DNA from: Alcanivoracaceae bacterium
GTDB lineage: Bacteria > Pseudomonadota > Gammaproteobacteria > Pseudomonadales > Alcanivoracaceae
Assembly (NCBI GenBank): GCA_023146255.1
Contig: JAGLCJ010000008.1
Location: 1-64,000 of the forward strand
DNA length: 64,000 bases
Direction of reading: 5' to 3'
Shown here: piece after piece, positions 15,163 through 24,932 of the stretch
How positions within the stretch are numbered: position 1 is the stretch's first letter
How the letters are laid out: each line of letters opens with the position of its first letter
Program-made: the position numbers and the translations under genes
Notes under the pieces: model-generated
The model's input: the letters and a program-made list of their open reading frames with translations, nothing else
What the model was told of the DNA's origin: nothing
Database searches by the model: none

Positions 15163-16590
15163 CTAAAGGTAAGGCTCCAGCATATGGGCCAGAGCATGCC
15201 GGACCCGGCGCACCGTACCCCAGCCGGCCAACAGTGAAACATCCAGAACCCGGGCATTGGCGGCGCGGATATCAAACCAGTGGTTCAGCTCCGCCGCCAG
15301 CCCCTCGTCATAGCACTCGGTATCAAGCTCGAAGTTCAGGCGCAGACTACGCGCATCCCAATTGCCGGAACCAATCATGGACCAGCTGCCGTCCACGGTC
15401 ATAAGCTTGCCGTGATCGAATGCTCCTGCGCCAAGACAGACTTCGCAGCCCTTATCCACCAGCCAGGGCACGATATGCAAGGCTGCCCAGTGAACGATAC
15501 GAAGGTTATTGCGCTCCGGCAGAAGAATGCGCACTCGCACACCGCGTAAGCGAGCCAGATAAAGAGCCATCTGCAGCGACTGATCCGGGACAAAGTACGG
15601 TGTCATGATACGAATTTCCCGCTCCGCCCGACCAATGGCGGCCAACAGAGTCAGCCGGCGCTTTTCAAAGTCAGCATCCGGGCCGGCGCTGATGCCTCGG
15701 GCCAGCACTGTGCCTGCCACGGCCGGACCACGATAGGCGTCATCAAGCAGCTCTCCAGTGCTGAAATACCAGTCGGTGGCGATGCTGTGCAGCAAATGCC
15801 CAACCACTGGCCCTTGCACCTCGAAATGCAGGTCGTGGGTAGTTGGTGGCGAGGCAAGATAACCAGCGCGCAAGTTCATACCCCCGGTAAAGCCCAAACG
15901 TCGGTCAACAACAAGGATCTTGCGGTGATTGCGCATATTCATATACGGCATGCGCCAGGGCGCCAGCGAGTAGAGAAAGCGGGCATGAGGAATGCCCTCC
16001 CGACTCAGCCGATGACGAATCGTCGGAAACGAATACAGCAACCCCATGCCATCAATCAGCACCCGCACCCGCACCCCACGCTGGACAGCGGCAGACAAGG
16101 CCGCAACCACGCGCTGGCCAGCTTCGTCGTTACCGAAAATATAGGTGCAGAGATAAACGGATTCGTTGGCCGAATCGATTGCGGCAATCATCGCGGCCAG
16201 GGCATCAGAAGCAATCATTGGTCGGACCGCATTACCGCCTGTCAGTGGCAAGCCGGTCAGTTTGGCCACCAATGCAGCAAGCGCCTGCATGTTGCCTTGA
16301 ACCGGCTGCGGTTCAGCCGCCGGGCGCCAGCCACTGACAATATCCAGACCGCCGCGCGTCAATTGCCGGGCACGCCGGTGGATACGGTTCACGCCGATAA
16401 GCAAGTAGAGGAAAAAACCCAGCAGCGGCACAAGCCACACCAGCCCGGTCCAGGCCGCCGCCGCCCGAGACTCGCGCTTATGCAGAACGATATGAACAGT
16501 GGTGCCAAGCGCCAGCATCAAGCTGATAAACGCCAATAGCCCCGGCCAGTACTGTTGCCAGAGAGCCGCAACATCAATGTCGCTAATCAC
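15163..16590 (-). CDS. cls: Cardiolipin synthase
   Basis: 475-residue phospholipase D-family enzyme that condenses phosphatidylglycerol into cardiolipin at the inner membrane. Two N-terminal transmembrane segments (about residues 15-35 and 45-65) are followed by two HKD motifs: HRKILVVDRRLGFTGG and HGKLMTVDGSWSMIGSGNWD. Length and layout fit the ClsA type. It lies 17 bp downstream of the PilZ gene on the same strand, so the two may be cotranscribed. Confidence 0.94.
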   Translation of the reverse strand: MISDIDVAALWQQYWPGLLAFISLMLALGTTVHIVLHKRESRAAAAWTGLVWLVPLLGFFLYLLIGVNRIHRRARQLTRGGLDIVSGWRPAAEPQPVQGNMQALAALVAKLTGLPLTGGNAVRPMIASDALAAMIAAIDSANESVYLCTYIFGNDEAGQRVVAALSAAVQRGVRVRVLIDGMGLLYSFPTIRHRLSREGIPHARFLYSLAPWRMPYMNMRNHRKILVVDRRLGFTGGMNLRAGYLASPPTTHDLHFEVQGPVVGHLLHSIATDWYFSTGELLDDAYRGPAVAGTVLARGISAGPDADFEKRRLTLLAAIGRAEREIRIMTPYFVPDQSLQMALYLARLRGVRVRILLPERNNLRIVHWAALHIVPWLVDKGCEVCLGAGAFDHGKLMTVDGSWSMIGSGNWDARSLRLNFELDTECYDEGLAAELNHWFDIRAANARVLDVSLLAGWGTVRRVRHALAHMLEPYL

Positions 16591-16607
16591 AGTGCCCTAC
16601 CCCCTGA

Positions 16608-16943
16608 TCATCCGCTATCGGCAAAACTCGCACTGAGATGTTCAAGGGCAAGCACGGCCTGATCGGGGCAATGGAGAATAAGGTAGCCGGCATGCCAGCG
16701 ACCGGTATCGGTATAATCCAGCCAGCGCCGTTCGACTTCGAGCGTCACTGTATCAACGCCATGCATGGACCAGGGCAGCACCAACTCAATGGTGTGGACA
16801 TCAGCAGATAACGGCGCGCCCTGTCCGGACACGCTGAGTCCACTCATGGAGAGGTCAATCAGGTGGCCAAAAGGCGCTGACTCACCAGGTTCACGTACCC
16901 GAACGTTGACGTTGAGCGCATCCCGCTTTGAGCGATGCTTCAT
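16608..16943 (-). CDS. PilZ-domain protein
   Basis: 111-residue single-domain protein resembling PilZ. The N-terminal basic stretch MKHRSKRD would supply the arginines of the RxxxR cyclic-di-GMP motif, although the spacing is not a textbook match. HLIDLSMSGLSVSG corresponds to the D/NxSxxG motif. It is a likely cyclic-di-GMP receptor with no output domain. I chose the ATG at 16943; the frame runs upstream without any motif and overlaps the divergent Smr gene. Confidence 0.75.
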   Translation of the reverse strand: MKHRSKRDALNVNVRVREPGESAPFGHLIDLSMSGLSVSGQGAPLSADVHTIELVLPWSMHGVDTVTLEVERRWLDYTDTGRWHAGYLILHCPDQAVLALEHLSASFADSG

Positions 16944-17014
16944 GACGCCTCCGCAGCTGACCGACAGGTCTCCAGTCTGCGGCAGCTTCGGGTACCATGC
17001 AATCGGAGGTGCAT

Positions 17015-17596
17015 ATGTCCAACCGGGATGACGATCTGTTTGAACGCGAGATGCGCGGTGTGCGGCGCCTGCCGGAGCAGCCGTTGCCGATCCGTCCGGC
17101 ACCCGGCACACCGACTCTGGCGCAGCTGGCCCGAAGGGACGCAGCCGGACAAAGCCCTGCCAACAGCCGCGAGGCCCTCAGCCTGCCGGATCAGGTCCGC
17201 GAAGTCGGCCCCCACGATCTGGTCGGGTTGAAGAAAGACGGGGTTCAGGAGGGTGTTTACCGCAAGCTGCGACTGGGTAAATACGAGCCACAGTCACGGC
17301 TGGATCTGCACCGGGTGACGCTCAAAGACGCACGCGTTCAGGTCACCGACTTTCTCAACAGCGCCTGTAACCATGGACTCAGGACTGTCCTGATTACCCA
17401 CGGCAAGGGCTATCACAGCGTCACGCCAGGACGACTCAAGAGCTATGTACTGCACTGGCTGGAAGAGTGGGATCTGGTGCTGGCATTCCATAGCGCCAAA
17501 CCATGGCATGGTGGTGCTGGCGCAACCTATGTACTGCTGCGTAAGGCACCGGAAGCCAGTCTGCGCAACCGCGAGCAATATTCAAAGGGACGCTGA
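17015..17596 (+). CDS. Smr-domain protein (SmrA-like)
   Basis: 193-residue protein with a C-terminal Smr domain. It contains LDLHRVTLKDARVQVTDFL (the LDLH motif), ITHGKGYHS (the THGxG motif) and GAGATYVLLR at the end. Small Smr proteins have DNA nicking or RNA endonuclease activity; in E. coli SmrB cleaves mRNA at collided ribosomes. The start at 17015 (MSNRDDDLFER) has GGAGG six bases upstream; an ATG six codons earlier lacks this. It is divergent from the PilZ gene. Confidence 0.88.
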   Translation: MSNRDDDLFEREMRGVRRLPEQPLPIRPAPGTPTLAQLARRDAAGQSPANSREALSLPDQVREVGPHDLVGLKKDGVQEGVYRKLRLGKYEPQSRLDLHRVTLKDARVQVTDFLNSACNHGLRTVLITHGKGYHSVTPGRLKSYVLHWLEEWDLVLAFHSAKPWHGGAGATYVLLRKAPEASLRNREQYSKGR

Positions 17597-19003
17597 TCAG
17601 CGCCGCAGCCGATTCATGCCGTTAATCGCCGCCACCCGGTAGGCCTCTGCCATAGTCGGGTAGTTGAACGTAGTTTCAAGAAAGTAATTGATGGTGTTGT
17701 TGGGAGCAGGCTGACGCATGATGGCCTGGCCAACATGAACAATCTCCGTGGCCTGATAACCGAAGCAGTGAATGCCCAGCACCGCAAGGGTGTCACGATG
17801 AAACAGGATTTTCAGCATGCCGGCCTGCTCGGCAGTGATCTGTGCGCGGGCCAGATTGCGGAAAAAAGCCTGACCAACCTCATAGGGAATCTGCTGCTGG
17901 GTCAGCTCCTGCTCGGTTCTGCCCACTGAGCTGATACCCGGAATGGTATAGATGCCGGTGGGCACATCCGTCACCTGATGGGGCTTGTCTCCACAGATAG
18001 CGGAAGCACAAAAACGGCCCTGATCGTAGGCCGCACTGGCCAATGATGGCCAGCCAATCAGATCACCAACAGCATAGACGCCGTTACAACTGGTCTGGTA
18101 ACGCTCATCGACGGCTAGATGACCACGACCATCCGCACTCAGGCCGATGCTTTCCAGTCCGAGCCCGTCGCTATTGCCGGTGCGGCCATTTGACCAGAGC
18201 AATGCATCGGCCCGAATACTCTTGCCCGACTGCAGATGCAGCGTAACGCCATGCTCATCCGCCTCAACACGGGTGTAGTGTTCGTCGTGGCGGATGGTGG
18301 CGCCCTGCTCTCGCAGGTGATAGCTGAGCGCATCAGAAATTTCAGTATCGAGAAAATCAAGCAAATGGGCGCGGGTGTTGACCAGATCGACGCGGATACC
18401 GAAGCCAGCAAACATGGAGGCATATTCGCAACCAATAACCCCGGCACCATAGATAATCAGGTGGCGGGGAGTATGCGCCATGGACAGAATGGTATCGCTG
18501 TCATACACCCGTGGATGACTGAAGTCGACATCATCGGGCCGATACGGCCGTGATCCGGTGGCCAGCACAACATGCTTTGCCTCAAGCAGCCACTGACGAC
18601 CACCGGGTTCATTGACTCGTACCCGGCCTGGGCCATCCAGCACACCATGGCCGTTAAAAACGGGAATCCGGTTACGCAAATAGTAGCCGGTACGCACCGT
18701 CACCTGAGCATCCACCGCTTCGCGAGCACGGGATACCATGCGCTCCCAGCGGTTGCTGCCGGGAACGCGCATGTCCTGCAACAAGGGATTGCGATGATGC
18801 CGAATAACCTGCCGGATCTGGTGACGCAGTGCTTTGGAGGGGATGGTGCCAAGGTGGGTGCAGCTGCCGCCGACCTTGCTCTGATTCTCAACCACAGCAA
18901 CGCGCAAACCGCTTTTTACTGCGCGCATGGCCGCCGCTTCGCCAGCGGGACCCGTTCCAACGACTATCAGGTCCCAGCCGGTTGCAACCTGCAAAGACTC
19001 CAC
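17597..19003 (-). CDS. sthA: Soluble pyridine nucleotide transhydrogenase
   Basis: 468-residue FAD flavoprotein that moves hydride between NADPH and NAD+. GTGPAGEAAAMRA is the FAD-binding Rossmann motif. The region GGSCTHLGTIPSKALR keeps only one of the two redox cysteines seen in lipoamide dehydrogenases, as is typical of SthA. The NAD-binding IYGAGVIGCEYASMF and the C-terminal dimerisation domain ending in NTINYFLETTFNYPTMAEAYRVAA are intact. The best start is a GTG at 19003, two bases after the TGA of the giant exported protein, suggesting coupled translation; a TTG at 18994 is an alternative. Confidence 0.93.
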   Translation of the reverse strand: MESLQVATGWDLIVVGTGPAGEAAAMRAVKSGLRVAVVENQSKVGGSCTHLGTIPSKALRHQIRQVIRHHRNPLLQDMRVPGSNRWERMVSRAREAVDAQVTVRTGYYLRNRIPVFNGHGVLDGPGRVRVNEPGGRQWLLEAKHVVLATGSRPYRPDDVDFSHPRVYDSDTILSMAHTPRHLIIYGAGVIGCEYASMFAGFGIRVDLVNTRAHLLDFLDTEISDALSYHLREQGATIRHDEHYTRVEADEHGVTLHLQSGKSIRADALLWSNGRTGNSDGLGLESIGLSADGRGHLAVDERYQTSCNGVYAVGDLIGWPSLASAAYDQGRFCASAICGDKPHQVTDVPTGIYTIPGISSVGRTEQELTQQQIPYEVGQAFFRNLARAQITAEQAGMLKILFHRDTLAVLGIHCFGYQATEIVHVGQAIMRQPAPNNTINYFLETTFNYPTMAEAYRVAAINGMNRLRR

Positions 19004-19005
19004 CC

Positions 19006-22000
19006 TCAGGCGTCGCCTTTCACTGATGAATTCCGGCGGCCACGCCGTAACAGCAGCAGCAATGACACAAATACCATGCCGCCACCAAGCGAACCAACGT
19101 CTGTGCCACCGGGGTAAATAACCCTGAACTCGGCAGACATCTCGGCACCGCAAGTATCCGTTACTTTCAGAACAAACCTGTCATTGAATCTGGACTCAAA
19201 ACGACGCGGCGTATACGTAACAGTGCGTGCACCCGGATCGACCACGACACCCAGGCCGCTGACATCAGTATCGAGAGGGTCAACATCGCCGAGATCCGGC
19301 TCGACAGCACCCACCCCGACGATACCGAATGTCAGAAAACGGGTAACGACATTGCCGTCCTCAATAAACGTCCTCTCACTGGAAGCGGCAAACTGCGGCG
19401 GTTGCTGCAAAACTATTGAGTCTGCCGTCAAATTTATCGGCATAGCCACGCCATTAATGTCTGTCACATCCGGATCTGTCGCATCTATTGCAAATACCAC
19501 GGGCTCGCCAGGCACCGCCCGGTCCTCTCGCTGCCTTACAAACCGGGGCGGCACGTTGACCACACGAACATCCACTTCCGCCTCAGTTGAATCGGTAACC
19601 CCGGTTTCCTCATTGTAAACAAAGAAACGGTAGCTGAAGGATTCTTCATATCCACCTTCAAGGTCTGCGCATGTCAGCTCGCCCGGATCAAACAGTACGA
19701 TACAGTCGTCGGTTCTGCCTGACAGCGATGTAGAGGTCAAATCGCCTATGGCAGTGCCGTCAAGCACACCACAGTCGGCGTCAGGTGCGGACAGGGTTGT
19801 CGTGCCGACACTTTCCCCATCGAGGAAGATTTCTATCTCTGATTCATCTTCCGCGATAGAGGTACCATGAAGCGTAATCACACCCCCGGTAGTGATGAAG
19901 TCAGCATCCGCCACGCTATCTACATCCATACTGGTAATTTTCAGCCCGGCGTCACCGCTGGAAACCGGATCATCGTCATCATCTGGGACTGCGGGAGATC
20001 TGACAATGATGGTCTGCCTGGCGTTATACAGATTCACACCGCCGAGATCCTTGAGAATAACGGAAACCTCGTACTCACCATCCGGCAGCGTCGAGCCCGG
20101 CAACGTAAACTCCCATGAGCCGTTCGGCACTCGGGTCAACGTAGTAGGGCGTCCACCATGGTCAATGGTCAGCGTTGCATCGACTGTCCCTGCGCTCGCC
20201 GGATTCAGATCTATGCTGCCGGATAGCAGCGTTGAATCGACAGTACCTGAAACACCTGGAACACCATCGCCCACCAGATCATTTTCCAGCACTGGCACAC
20301 GGCTGCGCAGCTCGAAACGGCGCTGGTTTGTGCCACTGTCGTCAATGGCAGTAGGAACCTGAAGCTCAAACGCACCCAGATCGCAGGTCACACCGGACTC
20401 ACGGGTGCGCCCTCGGGTGTCAGCGGCACGGCAGGCCCGGGGAGAACTGCCTGCCTGCGCCAGCTCAAGACTTTCATTGCCTGCGTCGACAATCTGTAAA
20501 TATGCCGGGTTACCCGATTCCGCCAACTGAATGGGGTAATGAGAGGGTATAAACCGTTCATCTAATACTTCGGCAGCAACAAGGGCGCCGCCATTCAGCA
20601 CCAGCTCAATATCGGCCTGATCGGCAAAGTCATTACCGACACTGCCCGCAGGAGTATCCGCAAGACAGGATGGCTCAAGCCCGACTCCAGAAAACAGGTT
20701 GTAATAACTTTCCCTGAACAGGGCGGCGCCAGAGGTCGAGCACTGGCCAGAACCGGAGTAGATCGAATGGGACAGGTGCACAGCACCTGCCGCATTGTCT
20801 GTTTCAATGGCGCCCGCAGCACCGCCCTGAGCCGAGTTAATGAAGGTGCTATTCAGGATGTACGCAGTTACCGAGGTATCGATCTGTTGCAGGTCAATCG
20901 CAGCGCCTTGAGCAGCAGAGTTGAGATTAAAAGTGCTATTGATAACCCGAAGATTACCACCGCGGGGCAAGTTGATATCCAACGCCCCTCCCGTCGATCC
21001 CGCCGAATTGGACAGAAATGCGGAAGAGTCGATAAATATTTCATGCTCCTGACTTTGCCCGATCATGGAAAGAACGCCACCATGTACTCCGGCTGCATTC
21101 CCGGAAAACTCAGTGCGCAAAATATCCACCGCTCTGCGCAAATCAGAACTGTAATTAAGATAAATGGCGCCACCACTGCCACTGGCAGTATTATCCTTGA
21201 TCACCACACCATCCAGCGTCAGGCTGGCAGTGGTAAATATGGCTCCGCCGTTATCTGCCACATTGCCGCCCTGCAGCGTCAACCCTTTCAGCGTCAGATT
21301 CGATGACGCCAGAATGACTCTCGACAACCCCGCCGCATCAATAGTGGTCTGATCAAAACCGAGCCCCTCGATATCTACGGAGGAACCTTCAACTTCAAGC
21401 TGGCCATTGAGGGTAATGGTGCCAGCCACATCGATAATGATTCGATCTCTTCCCGTCGCACCCGGGGTGCAGTCGGGGACAAAAAACGGCGTGTTATCGA
21501 AGCTGGCTCTCAGCGCCTCTCGCAGACTGCAAAGACCGTTTGTCTCTTCCTCATCGACCAGTGTATTAACCAGAATATCTGCAGAGTAAGCAGTCGGTGC
21601 AATCAGGAAACCGGCAGCCAGCAACAGAGACTTCAGCCGTGCAGCCCTCCGGGGAATACGGAAGATCATCATAAACAACCCCAAAAACAGACCATTACCT
21701 GCTCCGGACAGGGTGGTAATATCTTCTTTTTTGGTCAGGCCGGACTCGGGCTGCACCACCATAATGACGCTGGCCGAAGGGTTCTCTCCAGCGAAAGTTG
21801 CGCCATTAATAGCGTCTTTGTCGAGCACGTAGCGGAACTGGTCAACACCATGGAAGCTGGCAGGCCCGACGTAATGCACCATTGGATAGCCTGGAGGCAC
21901 AACGTCACCATTGGCGTCGAGAAGTGTGCCGGCATTATCGCCTATGACAACATCCACAGCACCTCGTTGCGGAGTCAAAACCAGAGTAAAGCACCCCGAG

Positions 22001-24105
22001 GTGTCATATGGTGGATCCAGCGGATCCCAGTTATCCGGATCAAAGGACGGATCAAGCCTGCGACAATCAATATCAAGATCGCCCAGATCATTGGCGATGA
22101 CATCAGCAACACTACGCACACCCTGGACCACGGTCAGTTCATCAAGAGTTCCCAGTGCCACCTGCAGCTCCACCGAGCCGACATCACAGCGTGACGCCCG
22201 GTCCTTGCCGCGCTGATCCTTGCTCTCACATACACTTGGCCCCACCGCATCTTCCGGACTGCCGAATCCAAATACCGCCGGCGCAGAAAAGGCGCGATCG
22301 CGGTTATTAGGAAGGAAACCCTTGAAGCCATCATCAAACTCTCGCGGCAGACAACCAGCACTGCCGGAGAATCCATTGTCTCCACATTGATACTTTTCTA
22401 ATGCAGCAGGCGTTGCCGGGTCCACCCCCATCAACAGGGAGAAGTCCGCCAGGGAATAATCAATCACTTCAAGAGGGTCATCCGAGGCAAACTGTTCATC
22501 CTGCGGCCCGCAGCTCTCATTCATGCTCACCACATACTGGATAGTGGCGGCAGTGAGCGTCGGGCCTCCGAGCCCGTCATCTGCGGCGCAATCGCCACCA
22601 GCATTACCCAATACCGCCGTATTCAGCAGAACCTCTTCAGAGCTGCTATCGCCAGGCACAGCAAATGATACGGCTGCGCCGCCGTCATTGCCCGCAATCG
22701 TAAGGTTATTGAAGGCCATCAGTCTGCGAATGGCATTGACGCGGACAGCAGCCCCATCCAGAGCCTGATTACCGTACATTGTGCCATTGGTCAGAAACAT
22801 CTGCGGGCGCAGCAGCAAATCCTGATTATCAAAGAATATGGCGCCGCCATCTCCGGCCGCAGCCTGATTCCCGATAAAGTGAAACTGCAATCCGCTGATG
22901 GTGCCACTAAAATCCGGCGAAGTTGCAATGGCACCGCCATTAACAGCGGCAACATTATCTTCAAATTTGGCAAGCGAGAAGGTCAGGCTACGGTTGCCTT
23001 CGATATAGATTGCTCCACCGTTATCCGCCTGCCCACCCGTCAGCAACGTGCGACCACTGAGATCCACAGAACCGGATGCATAAATAAGACCGCCATTGGC
23101 TCCGGCAACCACCGGATTATCAGCGTTCCCGGCGACTGTAATGCTGTCCAGACTCAGTGTCGCGCCGCTGAATACTCTAAAGGCCCTTGTTGCCTCTGCC
23201 GCATTGATAACAACATTTTTCTTCGGCTCATCATCGAATGGAGAATTCTTGCGTGGCTGCAGCGTGACAGTCGGGCTGTTACCGGGATCCTGTCCTACTT
23301 CAATCTCTGCAAGCAGAGTGTACTCAATGGCCGGATCTTCCGAGTCGAGCGGAACTGCATCGAGAAACAGCGCATTAGACAAGGTTCCCGCCGGGCACTC
23401 AGCCTCAATCAGGTATTCCCGGTCTTCCTCATCCTCGAGATTGCCGGGCAACTCCTCCAGCGGCACTTCGTCAACGCCGGCCTCAACGGTAATTCTGAAC
23501 ACAACCTGTGCTGACTCCCCTTCCCTGATAAGGCCGTCCTCAGCAAGAGGGCTGCCGTCCGCCACACCCGTCGGGCTGTTGATCAAAAAAGGACTCGATA
23601 GCGGGAACACTCCAGCCGCAGGGTCCTGCTCCTCGTCACCATTTAACTTGGTGGTATTTGGCTGATACACCGAAGCGTAGCCGCGGTAACCGGCCAGCAG
23701 CGGATTCTGATCCGGGAAAAGATACGAGATGGTGACATCGCTCGCGTCACCACCGCCCACCAGGGCGCGGACGGTTATCCGGTACTCGATGACATCCCCT
23801 CTGTTTGCCACCAGTCGCTCACCAGCGGTAACAAGAAGGCTGCTGCGAGTGATATTGATAACTTTCTTGGTGAACTCAAGATTGCCGCCGGTGTGCTGAA
23901 GGTCGACACCAAGCTGGTCGGTAAACTCACCACCTATATGGCCTCGCCGCTCATTAACCGCCAGCATGGCTTCGCGCAAGGAACAGTAGCCATCGACATC
24001 GATGACATCTTCTGTCGTGGTGACATCATAATTTGTCGCACTCACCGTAACCGGGAGTAGCATCAGGGTGGCTACAGCGAGACAGGCGTAACTGCGGTGG
24101 AACAT
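19006..24105 (-). CDS. Giant exported CSLREA / beta-helix repeat protein (apparent tandem fusion)
   Basis: 1699-residue acidic secreted protein of unknown function. Order: signal peptide (1-23, cleavage near VSA|TN); CSLREA motif (41-46); glycine-rich beta-helix repeats of the GGAIY type (about 330-500); a region with paired cysteines (500-640); a hydrophobic segment ending in basic residues (801-823, GlyGly-CTERM-like). A second signal-peptide-like stretch follows (825-842, KSLLLAAGF...TAYSA), then a second CSLREA (859-864), a second beta-helix (940-1110), Ig/cadherin-like domains (1250-1660) and a C-terminal GGG-hydrophobic-RRGRR tail (1673-1691). It looks like two adjacent surface-protein genes merged by loss of a stop and start. 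The SD sequence for the start at 24105 is GGAG seven bases upstream. Confidence 0.85.
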   Translation of the reverse strand: MFHRSYACLAVATLMLLPVTVSATNYDVTTTEDVIDVDGYCSLREAMLAVNERRGHIGGEFTDQLGVDLQHTGGNLEFTKKVINITRSSLLVTAGERLVANRGDVIEYRITVRALVGGGDASDVTISYLFPDQNPLLAGYRGYASVYQPNTTKLNGDEEQDPAAGVFPLSSPFLINSPTGVADGSPLAEDGLIREGESAQVVFRITVEAGVDEVPLEELPGNLEDEEDREYLIEAECPAGTLSNALFLDAVPLDSEDPAIEYTLLAEIEVGQDPGNSPTVTLQPRKNSPFDDEPKKNVVINAAEATRAFRVFSGATLSLDSITVAGNADNPVVAGANGGLIYASGSVDLSGRTLLTGGQADNGGAIYIEGNRSLTFSLAKFEDNVAAVNGGAIATSPDFSGTISGLQFHFIGNQAAAGDGGAIFFDNQDLLLRPQMFLTNGTMYGNQALDGAAVRVNAIRRLMAFNNLTIAGNDGGAAVSFAVPGDSSSEEVLLNTAVLGNAGGDCAADDGLGGPTLTAATIQYVVSMNESCGPQDEQFASDDPLEVIDYSLADFSLLMGVDPATPAALEKYQCGDNGFSGSAGCLPREFDDGFKGFLPNNRDRAFSAPAVFGFGSPEDAVGPSVCESKDQRGKDRASRCDVGSVELQVALGTLDELTVVQGVRSVADVIANDLGDLDIDCRRLDPSFDPDNWDPLDPPYDTSGCFTLVLTPQRGAVDVVIGDNAGTLLDANGDVVPPGYPMVHYVGPASFHGVDQFRYVLDKDAINGATFAGENPSASVIMVVQPESGLTKKEDITTLSGAGNGLFLGLFMMIFRIPRRAARLKSLLLAAGFLIAPTAYSADILVNTLVDEEETNGLCSLREALRASFDNTPFFVPDCTPGATGRDRIIIDVAGTITLNGQLEVEGSSVDIEGLGFDQTTIDAAGLSRVILASSNLTLKGLTLQGGNVADNGGAIFTTASLTLDGVVIKDNTASGSGGAIYLNYSSDLRRAVDILRTEFSGNAAGVHGGVLSMIGQSQEHEIFIDSSAFLSNSAGSTGGALDINLPRGGNLRVINSTFNLNSAAQGAAIDLQQIDTSVTAYILNSTFINSAQGGAAGAIETDNAAGAVHLSHSIYSGSGQCSTSGAALFRESYYNLFSGVGLEPSCLADTPAGSVGNDFADQADIELVLNGGALVAAEVLDERFIPSHYPIQLAESGNPAYLQIVDAGNESLELAQAGSSPRACRAADTRGRTRESGVTCDLGAFELQVPTAIDDSGTNQRRFELRSRVPVLENDLVGDGVPGVSGTVDSTLLSGSIDLNPASAGTVDATLTIDHGGRPTTLTRVPNGSWEFTLPGSTLPDGEYEVSVILKDLGGVNLYNARQTIIVRSPAVPDDDDDPVSSGDAGLKITSMDVDSVADADFITTGGVITLHGTSIAEDESEIEIFLDGESVGTTTLSAPDADCGVLDGTAIGDLTSTSLSGRTDDCIVLFDPGELTCADLEGGYEESFSYRFFVYNEETGVTDSTEAEVDVRVVNVPPRFVRQREDRAVPGEPVVFAIDATDPDVTDINGVAMPINLTADSIVLQQPPQFAASSERTFIEDGNVVTRFLTFGIVGVGAVEPDLGDVDPLDTDVSGLGVVVDPGARTVTYTPRRFESRFNDRFVLKVTDTCGAEMSAEFRVIYPGGTDVGSLGGGMVFVSLLLLLRRGRRNSSVKGDA

Positions 24106-24242
24106 GCTTCAACTCCGGCCGTTACCGGCCTGTTCTGGTTGTTATTGTGTGAGACTGGACTATAAAGCCTTATGGCACACAGAGTTAGCGAGAACGAGTG
24201 TAGCGGGCCCCGAAAGGCTCGGCTGTTATAGTTTTGTAAGGC

Positions 24243-24932
24243 TCAACAGCCCGGATACAGGCTACGGACAAAGGGTACGGTCAGGCGTCGCTGGCGGGCC
24301 ATGGCGTGCCGATCCAGCTGCTCCATCAACCCGACCACTGCGGCAGCCGAGCGGGTTCCACGGCTGATCAGGTAACGTGACACATCATCGCCAACCTCCA
24401 GCCCCGAGGCCCTGCCCAGCTGGCGCATCAGTGCCATCAGGCCGTCCTCTGAAAGCGACACCACTCTCCATACCGGCCCGGCCGCCAGACGCGAGATCAG
24501 GTCTGGCAAGGCAAAGCCGCAATGGGCAGGAGGAGCCGACGCACTGAACAGCGCGGACTTGCCGGCATCCCGAACCCGGTTATACAAATGGAACAGCGCC
24601 GCCTCCCAGTCTGGCCGGCCCGCCAGACTATCGATGTCATCCACTGCCACCAGATCAAACTGCTCAAGCCCCTCCAGTACCGCCGGAGAGAGGCCATCAA
24701 GCTGCGAGGCCGGAAGATAGAAGCCAGCAGCCCCGGCCTGCCGCACTTTTGCTTCCAGCAGGTGGCTCCGGCCACTGCCCTGCTCACCCCAGATAAACAG
24801 CTGCTCGCTATCGCCGTTGCCAAGCCCGTTCAGCGCCGCCAGCAGCAGCTCGTTGCCGTCCGGAACAAAGAATTCCAGACTGGAGCCTGCACGGAGCTTC
24901 AACGCCAGCGGCAACTGCTCCGGAACGCTCAT
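24243..24932 (-). CDS. hda: DnaA inactivator Hda
   Basis: 229-residue AAA+ protein homologous to the ATPase domain of DnaA. The N-terminal EQLPLALKL is the beta-clamp binding motif. GEQGSGRSHLLEA is the modified Walker A of Hda, and DLVAVDDIDSL is Walker B. With the sliding clamp it stimulates ATP hydrolysis by DnaA after initiation. The start at 24932 overlaps the DUF2066 stop (ATGA), which supports it over an upstream ATG. In pseudomonads hda also lies near purM-purN and a DUF2066 gene. Confidence 0.94.
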   Translation of the reverse strand: MSVPEQLPLALKLRAGSSLEFFVPDGNELLLAALNGLGNGDSEQLFIWGEQGSGRSHLLEAKVRQAGAAGFYLPASQLDGLSPAVLEGLEQFDLVAVDDIDSLAGRPDWEAALFHLYNRVRDAGKSALFSASAPPAHCGFALPDLISRLAAGPVWRVVSLSEDGLMALMRQLGRASGLEVGDDVSRYLISRGTRSAAAVVGLMEQLDRHAMARQRRLTVPFVRSLYPGC

